Shown: one piece after another, positions 57,736 through 64,000 of the stretch
Position numbering within the stretch: the stretch's first letter is position 1
Layout: the number at the start of each line of letters is the position of its first letter
NCBI GenBank assembly: GCA_964478165.1
Contig: CAYZGU010000044.1
Coordinates: 1 to 64,000, forward strand
Length of the DNA: 64,000 bases
DNA from: CAYZGU01 sp964478165
GTDB lineage: Bacteria > Poribacteria > WGA-4E > JAJDTR01
Reading direction: 5' to 3'
Notes under the pieces: model-generated
What the model was told of the DNA's origin: nothing
The model's database searches: none
What the model saw: only the letters and a program-made list of their open reading frames with translations
Program-made: the position numbers and the translations under genes

Positions 57736-58536
57736 CTAGCCAGCAATCATATCACGAAGATGCTCAGCTGCTAGTCTAAATGTCTCTCTATCATCGCATT
57801 GATTAACGTCCTTACCTTCGAAGGTAATCGACATTGTACCGTTAAAATTGGCTGACTTTAGAATCCCAACAATGCGAGAATAGTCAAGCCACTCTTCGCG
57901 ACCGGTGTCGATTTTGTAGATCTTCGCACGAACGTATGAAGCATATGGAGCTGTCTGTTCCATATACCTGTATATATCTATGTCGGGATCGCCTATGCCA
58001 CGATTTCTTCCAGGAGAACCGACCCACTGCCCTGTATCCAGTATAAAGGTAAAGTTCTCGCGGTCAGTCTCGTGCAATATTCGTAAGACGTCATCGCCGG
58101 TGCATGGATGATTCTGTAATCCGACAACAATCCCAGCATCAGCAGCGAAATCGCAGACCTGCTGAAAGCACCGTATTTCGCTATCCCCGGCCCCTTCTTC
58201 TGGAGCGCCACAGAAGAGGCGAATCATGGGTGCTCCCAAGAAAACAGCCATCTCTACATCTGCCTTGGCTTGTGTAACCTTAGCATCTAACTCCTCATCG
58301 GTGCCCACAAAATGGCCACCGGATGACAGATATCCAATGGGTAGTCCCGCTTTAAGGCACTTTATCTTAATCTTCCGCAGATAATCACGATTTCGCGATT
58401 GGAATCCTACATTCGCTCGGAAGTCGATTACGTCGAGTCTCAATTCATGACCAAGGCTAATAAAGGATTCAACGTCAGGAAACGCTTTCGGGTCTTCTTT
58501 TCCAAAATACGAGGCATAGATGCCAACTTTAATCAT
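57736..58536 (-). CDS. Xylose-isomerase-like TIM-barrel sugar isomerase/epimerase
   Basis: 266 residues. The N-terminus MIKVGIYASYFG begins the barrel; metal-ligand-type segments are VVGLQNHPCTGDD, TFILDTGQWVG and SITFEGKD. Members are sugar-phosphate isomerases, epimerases or inosose dehydratases. The open frame begins at 58578, but ATG 58536 has AGGAG about 6 bases upstream and starts exactly at the first strand. Downstream of a cupin gene by 54 bases on the same strand, a common pairing in sugar catabolism. Confidence 0.88.
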   Translation of the reverse strand: MIKVGIYASYFGKEDPKAFPDVESFISLGHELRLDVIDFRANVGFQSRNRDYLRKIKIKCLKAGLPIGYLSSGGHFVGTDEELDAKVTQAKADVEMAVFLGAPMIRLFCGAPEEGAGDSEIRCFQQVCDFAADAGIVVGLQNHPCTGDDVLRILHETDRENFTFILDTGQWVGSPGRNRGIGDPDIDIYRYMEQTAPYASYVRAKIYKIDTGREEWLDYSRIVGILKSANFNGTMSITFEGKDVNQCDDRETFRLAAEHLRDMIAG

Positions 58537-58590
58537 AATTGCTCCTAAATTCTTAGCACACCTTTTAATGAGATGCACAGCCAGATAGGG

Positions 58591-58959
58591 TCATGTTTTC
58601 GCAGGCGCACTAATGTTCAGATACTCAATTTCGTTCTCTCCATCGTTTATGACTCCGTGCTTTGTCAACGGTGGTAGATGTACGGCATCACCCGCCGTGA
58701 CCGGATACTCCTGGCCGTCTATCAACATTTTGCCGCTTCCTTTGATGAAGTAGTAAACTTGTTCCTTGTCTTTATGATCGTGATAGTCGGTTGTGATGCG
58801 GCCTTGAACCACGTGGCGTGTGAAATTAAGCATGCCTAGCAGACATGCAGCTTCGGGTGGGTCGGCGTTCTCATTTTCTGCACGTGTCAATATCGGCCAA
58901 ATAATTTTGGTTTTGTGACCAACATAAGGAATACAATCGCGCCAGTTTCGAATAATCAT
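58591..58959 (-). CDS. Cupin-domain protein
   Basis: 122 residues forming one cupin barrel. Motif 1 is in ITTDYHDHKDKEQVYYFIKGSG with metal-binding His and Glu residues, motif 2 is in GDAVHLPPLTKHGVIN. Small cupins of this kind act as sugar isomerases, mutarotase-like enzymes or sensors. ATG with AGGAGG 5 bases upstream. First gene of a two-gene unit with the TIM-barrel isomerase. Confidence 0.9.
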   Translation of the reverse strand: MIIRNWRDCIPYVGHKTKIIWPILTRAENENADPPEAACLLGMLNFTRHVVQGRITTDYHDHKDKEQVYYFIKGSGKMLIDGQEYPVTAGDAVHLPPLTKHGVINDGENEIEYLNISAPAKT

Positions 58960-59000
58960 ATTATCCTCCTAGTTTGTTTTCCGTTTGTTCTCCGCAGAAG

Positions 59001-59030
59001 ATAGTATCACTTTTGACTAGCTTTCGTCAA
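59001..59030 (-). promoter_or_regulatory. Promoter with overlapping inverted repeat, cupin operon
   Basis: Minus-strand TTGACG (59025-59030), 18-base spacer, TACTAT (59001-59006). An inverted repeat TTGAC-N8-GTCAA (59013-59017 with 59026-59030) covers the -35 box, a likely operator. The leader would be about 35 nt. Confidence 0.5.
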
Positions 59031-60175
59031 GCTTTGATTTTTTCGTAAATGAATTAAGAAGAAAAGGTCGATTGGGTAATGTTCTTCTGTTCTTGTTTAA
59101 TAATGTTCCTGTTTCTCAATCACGCCCAGAATGGCTTGCCAGCGAAAAATCGCGGGAGGTTGTTTCAGAAAAGCCTGACAGTCCCATCGGAGTCGAATTA
59201 GAGCCACCTATCAAAAGGAGCGTGATAATAACATTGTGTATCTCCCGAATTAGGATATCCTTCGGAAACGCAGCCAGTTCATCGTTAGATCAGATCAGCA
59301 TCAGCGATAAGGCCATTCTCTAGGAGCTTAAAATAAAGTCTGTCCATGATTGTTGTGCGTGTCACATTTACAAGTAGAGTTAATGATTTCACATACTGAG
59401 AGGTCTCGGAACCGAACATTCCATGTGTTTCTCGCGTTTAGCAGCACAGAGATAGAATCAACACCTGATGCGGAAAGTAGTTTTCAAAAAACGATTTATC
59501 GTCCACATCTCGTGGAAGAACGATGGGGATTAACATTGTCTGAAGGAATGCCGATTACGTGTATGTTAAATCCTTGCGCTTGTCTAGCCATGTGGATATT
59601 GGTAACGCCAATGCCAAAATGGCTGAGGGTTTTCCGGACAAGTTTCCAGCTTCCGATTCAGATGGGCATGCGGTGTTCCCATGTGCGATTCCGAACCGCA
59701 TGATCAATTCTACCTGCTCATTGACAACCAGCGCTTTCTCATTTTGAGGATCAAGATTCAATTGTTGTCCGATACAGAGTTAATACGTATCGGTGGTTGG
59801 ATGCAATCTCTGCGTTAATTAGAAGATTCATCTCTCGACTCCCTCGCTTGTAGGTGTGTCGCGCATCAAGCTGGCTAGATAGCTGAAACGGGCTCAGTAG
59901 TGGGGTGGATATAATGGATCTGGAGAAGTTGTACGACAGAATGCTATTTGTCAATGGAGAGAACGGCACCTTCGTGTTCGAGTGTTTGAGGCGAAATTCA
60001 GGCGTGAAAGGGGGTAGAATCGAGCTGGTTAGCGTCCTCTTAGAGAAATGTCTAAGTTTTGTTGGATATGCGTGTTTTTAGCGTGCAATCGAACAAATAC
60101 TTTCGATTAGGCTGCAAAAATCGAGGTGAGGTGAAATCCAAAATCATGTGACGTGGGTATAGCAATTAAGAAAGC
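59031..60175. other. Intergenic, nothing recognised
   Basis: About 1.15 kb. Frames of up to 117 residues on either strand lack family features and ribosome sites. No repeat or terminator of note. Confidence 0.45.
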
Positions 60176-61828
60176 TTAGTAGGAGCTCCATTTTTCATCG
60201 TCGTAGTAGGACATTAGAATCGGTTTGAGAAGTGTGTTAAGCCCAGTTTCAATCTCGCCTACGTCTTTTCCAAATTGGAACATTCCATGGGCAAGACAAT
60301 CAGTAAGAAAATTGGTTTCGACGGATAGGTGGATTGTGTTGGTGGCAATCGGGGTTTTTGAGGCGAGATTGAACCCCCAATCGCCCATTGAAGGTACGTC
60401 CACATGATAAGCGTATGTAAACCATCCCGCGCTTTCCATGGAGTGGTGAATGCACCAGAAGGCGCGACGTGCGAAAAAAGGTGACGTGCTCTGGACGACC
60501 ATTATGCCTTCGGTGCTGAGTAGATCTGCTACTAGTCTATAGAATGTGACGCTATAGAGCTTCGATAGAGACTCGTGATTCGGATCCGGCAAATCGATGA
60601 TGATGAGCTCAAATGTCTGATGCGCCCGTTCACGTTCGACAAATATGTAGGCATCCTCATTGACTATGCTGACTCTTGGGTTCGATAGCGCACCTCCGTT
60701 CAGTTTTACAATCTCCGGGTGACTGCTACAGATGTCTGTGATGTGGGGGTCAATGTCCACCAGTACTACGCGCTGTACGTCCTTGTATTTGAGCACTTCT
60801 CGTATTGCCAGACCATCGCCCCCTCCAAGAATTAGCACGTTGTTACGTTCACTTACGAGGCTCATCGCGGGATGTACGAGCGCTTCATGGTACCTGAATT
60901 CGTCGATGGAACTGAATTGGAGTTGGGCATCAATGAACAGCCTGACATCCCTGCGTCGTTTTAGCACTTTTATCTGGGGAGACTTAGGCGCTGGATGTGA
61001 TGACGCTACGATTGTCGGTTCATCGCGCTTCGTCACAACGATTTTTTGATACCTTGATTGCGTGGAAAGTAGAATGCGGTGATGGTAGAGATTGTTTTCA
61101 AGCCAAGAGCTGATGGGTTCCGAGTAGCCGGCGGAAATAGCAAGACAACTACCCCCTAACACCACAGTCAGGATGAGCACAACTTTCTTCTTGATATCTG
61201 TCCAGTAATGAAGGAGCACGAGTCCTGCCACAAGGACGTTCAGAAATCCGATGATGAATGCAGTCTGGATTAATCCAGTATTCTTTAGCAGTATCAGGGG
61301 AAATGCCAGTGAGCCGACTAATGCACCGAGGTAGTCAAAGGCCAGGACATTGGCAAGCGTCACGCGCAGCGATTCGTATTGAGTGACTATCCGTGTGAGA
61401 ATGGGAATTTCTAAACCAACGAGCGTACCGATGCAGGTGATGAGTGTAAACATCACGGCGAGGTATGCCGAAGTGGATTCGACCAGGACGTATGTATTAA
61501 AGAGAATGATGGAAGAGATTCCGCCCAAAATGCCAATCGCACTCTCAATCAGAATGAATCGACTTACAAGGTCGCGAACGAGGAACTTCGACAAGAAAGA
61601 CCCCAATCCCATTGAACTCATAAATAATCCAATGGTAATTGAGAAATGGTAGATACTGTTTCCGAGTAGGTACGAAGACACGGTGGCGATGATTAGTTCA
61701 TAAATAATCGCGCATATCGCTATTAAGGACACCGCGAGGAGAAGAATTACGAGAGAGCGGCGGCTATCTTTATGGGTGGAGTGGATTGGGGTGTCCAAGC
61801 AATTGACATGTTTGCTTCGTGTGCTCAT
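60176..61828 (-). CDS. Membrane-anchored spermidine synthase-like protein
   Basis: 550 residues. The first ~240 residues hold about seven membrane helices; the last ~280 form a spermidine-synthase/SpeE-type Rossmann domain with the nucleotide motif VLILGGGDGLAIREVLKY, the VVLVDIDPHITDICSS strand and the catalytic-Asp motif IIIDLPDPNHESLSKLYS. Similar fused proteins are widespread in bacteria; whether they make polyamines is uncertain. About 100 bases downstream of a DUF2617-like gene on the same strand. No obvious Shine-Dalgarno sequence before ATG 61828. Confidence 0.88.
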   Translation of the reverse strand: MSTRSKHVNCLDTPIHSTHKDSRRSLVILLLAVSLIAICAIIYELIIATVSSYLLGNSIYHFSITIGLFMSSMGLGSFLSKFLVRDLVSRFILIESAIGILGGISSIILFNTYVLVESTSAYLAVMFTLITCIGTLVGLEIPILTRIVTQYESLRVTLANVLAFDYLGALVGSLAFPLILLKNTGLIQTAFIIGFLNVLVAGLVLLHYWTDIKKKVVLILTVVLGGSCLAISAGYSEPISSWLENNLYHHRILLSTQSRYQKIVVTKRDEPTIVASSHPAPKSPQIKVLKRRRDVRLFIDAQLQFSSIDEFRYHEALVHPAMSLVSERNNVLILGGGDGLAIREVLKYKDVQRVVLVDIDPHITDICSSHPEIVKLNGGALSNPRVSIVNEDAYIFVERERAHQTFELIIIDLPDPNHESLSKLYSVTFYRLVADLLSTEGIMVVQSTSPFFARRAFWCIHHSMESAGWFTYAYHVDVPSMGDWGFNLASKTPIATNTIHLSVETNFLTDCLAHGMFQFGKDVGEIETGLNTLLKPILMSYYDDEKWSSY

Positions 61829-61929
61829 ATGAATTGAGATCGCTCGGCCTGAAAATCGAGATCGCGAGTCGCTTCAGCAGTGTTTCAGTGACCAGCATGG
61901 GTTTGACGTTAGATGTTGGGTTCCCATCT

Positions 61930-62493
61930 TCAAGTCTTAATGTTTCCGATGATTTGTATAACCGAATGTGTGACGACTAGGGCTGCTGCCTCAACATACG
62001 AGTGAAAAGTCTTAAGTTCTATCTGATTTTCATCGGCTCTGAGTACGTCAATCACGGTGACAGGTGTTTCCTCTATACCTTTACGCGTTGGAAATCGGTG
62101 TTGTAAACGGAATAGCCTGTCTCCATTATCAGGCGTGGGTCCATTGAGAACAAAATCCTCCGCCGGGTCATTCAGCACATCTAATTTCGCACTATAATTG
62201 AGGTCGTCAGCAAGATGGAAATCGCACTGGCGGTTCTCAAAATCACGAATTAGTTCAATACGTCCATTCTTGGGTAGCGCTCTATCATCTCCGGAAATGA
62301 CTTCTGCTACACATGTGCGTTGGGTCTGGAAATTCACGACGTGGCTGCTGCCGATGATCCAAAAATCTGCACGGTACGAGGTGCGCTCAATGCTTCGTCG
62401 TTCGAAGATGTGGAATAGGTGGGGTTCTAGCCTTCGGTTATATAGGCAGAAGCGGAGATTTGCGATGTCCTGTCCAACGTAAGGCCGTTCCAA
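61930..62493 (-). CDS. DUF2617-like protein
   Basis: 187 residues from TTG 62493, which has AAGGAG 9 bases upstream; a GTG at 62514 has none. The pattern LRFCLYNRRLEPHLFHIFERR, SYRADFWIIGSSHVVNFQ and RLFRLQHRFP resembles DUF2617, which in actinobacteria often sits beside a spermidine-synthase-like gene together with DUF350 and DUF4178; the last two are absent here. Sequence similarity is from memory and weak. Likely a partner of the membrane SpeE-like protein; function unknown. Confidence 0.65.
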   Translation of the reverse strand: MERPYVGQDIANLRFCLYNRRLEPHLFHIFERRSIERTSYRADFWIIGSSHVVNFQTQRTCVAEVISGDDRALPKNGRIELIRDFENRQCDFHLADDLNYSAKLDVLNDPAEDFVLNGPTPDNGDRLFRLQHRFPTRKGIEETPVTVIDVLRADENQIELKTFHSYVEAAALVVTHSVIQIIGNIKT

Positions 62494-63627
62494 TGTAACT
62501 TGCTCCTTATCCACGATGTGCTAACGTTCGAGATGTGTTCCGAGAATGCCTGATGGGTTATTTAAGCCTCGTGGCAACGGCCTAAACCCGTATTATGACG
62601 AGGTTAAAGCCGTTTTGAAGAGGTTACAATGAGCACGACTTCCGAAATCTTGTGCTGGAATCTATCTGTAGACGACTTCTGATAGGCCCCTGAATTGTTT
62701 AGAGTTGACGCTGAAATCTTAAATATGACCCTGCGGCAAATCGAGCGAATCGTCCAGCCCGGTATCGTTACCGTGCAAGATTTTGGAGTCTCCGGAAGTG
62801 CTCCGTATTGCAATGGTTTTGTCGGAACAACACACTACTCCGGCCCCCAAGATAGCAGAATAGATTCGACAAGTCAATCAAAAAACGTTACGAGAGCAAG
62901 CGTTTTGCAGGCGATTTTCTGCATCATTCGACAGATGGTTTTGTAATAATTCGAATGAGTAGGGAAAAACGAAAGTACTAAATAAGTTGAAAATTAAGCT
63001 TTGAGTATTTCATAACGGGTTTAAGGTAATTATAAAGTCTACAGCTTCGGGGTGGTCGGATCTGGAGACTTGTCGTTAAATGTATGGAGATACTATTGTT
63101 CACAGGATCGACCGGCGCAGGCCACAAGGAGCGTTCTGTCAGCGTCATGTGTTCACATAATGAAAATGAGGGAATCACCTGATGAAATTCGCTCAGGTTT
63201 CTCTTAGGCATACTTCGGTGTGCGTTGTCAATCAGGTCTTCGGACATAGTGCAGAAAACGATGATTCTCGGTCAATATTTGACGCATCGGTGTTAACGCT
63301 TGGGATAGACGGATTGGCGACGAGCGATGGGATTTTACGATAATCGGATAATCGAATGGTTGTGATTGTGCGGTCTTAGGACATGAGGAGCGATTGCCCC
63401 CGCGTTTGCTTTAAATTGGTGGTGTTCTACTCATCGTTTGCACTTATTACAGCTTCTACCTAATGGCGTGTTTTCTTGGCACAAATTGCTTTTCTGTTTA
63501 GCCCCTTGATTTTTCGAAGTCAGGGATTCTAGCGTATCTCACCACACTTTTGACTGCGTTACTTCTTTGAATCGTATCTCTGAATGCACTCGCTAAAGGA
63601 TGTTCATAGATTGGGAGTGGATTGATA
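62494..63627. other. Intergenic, nothing recognised
   Basis: About 1.1 kb. A plus-strand frame near 62695-62946 starts with TTG and has no supporting site or family features. No terminator or strong repeat. Confidence 0.4.
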
Positions 63628-63656
63628 TTGCAGGTATTAATCACAGATGTTAAAAT
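63628..63656 (+). promoter_or_regulatory. Possible promoter of the right-edge lipoprotein
   Basis: TTGCAG (63628-63633), 17-base spacer, TAAAAT (63651-63656, 5 of 6). It would give a leader of about 60 nt. Confidence 0.35.
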
Positions 63657-63721
63657 ATCGTGCGTTGTTTGAGGGTTCTAGAAGTAAGAGCGATGGTCCA
63701 TTCCAAAGGGAGTAGTTTTTG

Positions 63722-64000
63722 ATGGGGAGGTGGAATATCGAAGGGTGTGTTTTCCCGTGCGGAAACCTTCCAATCATTCTCAGCATTGTGCTCATTGCGA
63801 TCGCGCTTGGATGTGCACCGGATTTAGATACGCAAAACGGACGCTGGACAGTCGTAAGGAAAGCAGATTGGGAGGCTCGTTTCTACGATGTCTTTTTCCT
63901 AGATAGGAAGATAGGATGGGTCGTAGGAAAGCATGATGGAAGCTCTTATGGCAAAGAATTTGAGAGTGTTATTGGCCATACCACGGATTCTGGGGAAACG
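63722..64000 (+). CDS. Ycf48/BNR-like lipoprotein, cut by the window edge
   Basis: At least 93 residues; the gene continues past the window. ATG 63722 has GGGAG 9-10 bases upstream. A lipoprotein signal with lipobox ALGC (SIVLIAIALGC) is followed by GRWTVVRKADW, FYDVFFLDRKIGWVVGKHDG and TTDSGET, the start of a Ycf48/HCF136-type propeller with BNR-like Asp boxes. Such proteins are envelope-anchored; no catalytic function is claimed. Confidence 0.75.
   Translation, partial: MGRWNIEGCVFPCGNLPIILSIVLIAIALGCAPDLDTQNGRWTVVRKADWEARFYDVFFLDRKIGWVVGKHDGSSYGKEFESVIGHTTDSGET

Noticed and set aside
62695..62946. 83-residue plus-strand frame with TTG start
   Set aside because: No ribosome site, no family resemblance, and low-complexity Ser-rich middle.

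Overview
The window looks like a chromosomal piece of a diderm (Gram-negative-type) bacterium. It encodes an outer-membrane barrel-like protein, a TonB/ExbB/ExbD energy-coupling set, several lipoproteins and standard bacterial housekeeping genes. The mix of a phytanoyl-CoA-dioxygenase-family oxygenase, two Gfo/Idh/MocA oxidoreductases, a sialidase-like BNR protein, a dimethylformamidase-like protein, a Rieske protein and an amidohydrolase, with loose intergenic spacing, recalls uncultured sponge-associated or marine lineages such as Poribacteria. That placement is inference from family recall; there is no rRNA gene here and I found no tRNA gene.

Layout. 1-2.2 kb is gene-poor. 2.2-8.2 kb carries a lipoprotein/outer-membrane barrel with an EF-hand insert, then an exbB-exbD-exbD cluster whose ExbB carries an extra periplasmic domain; both end in clear terminators. 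8.4-16.6 kb is all minus strand: ilvD, then glyA-folC-hppA. 16.6-21.1 kb holds hairpin-rich intergenic DNA, a large three-module lipoprotein and an orphan HepT-like gene. 21.2-29.5 kb has a gamma-glutamyltransferase and both glutamate synthase subunits, so it centres on glutamate metabolism. 29.7-41.3 kb is mostly informational: rlmB, rsmD, recJ-relA, rpmB, with a Gfo/Idh oxidoreductase, a TonB plus PorV/UPF0164-like pair and a lipoprotein.

43.1-53.7 kb is a run of eight plus-strand catabolic genes: a glycosidase-like propeller, FAH hydrolase, ThDP enzyme, amidohydrolase-2, small Rieske protein, dimethylformamidase-like protein, PhyH-type dioxygenase and Gfo/Idh dehydrogenase. This is the best candidate for an undescribed pathway, probably breaking down a small aromatic, amide or sugar-derived compound; the substrate cannot be read from sequence. 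Around it are a broken exported protein gene, a BNR sialidase-like gene, a TIM-barrel isomerase plus cupin pair, and a membrane spermidine-synthase-like gene with a DUF2617-like partner. The right edge cuts a Ycf48-like lipoprotein gene.

The intergenic DNA is rich in short perfect inverted repeats. The strongest are a 29+10+29 hairpin between exbB and exbD, a 13-bp stem at the predicted 5' end of the glyA transcript, and a 16-bp stem at 17.3 kb. Several canonical sigma-70-type promoters can be read, including one that would make the recJ mRNA leaderless.
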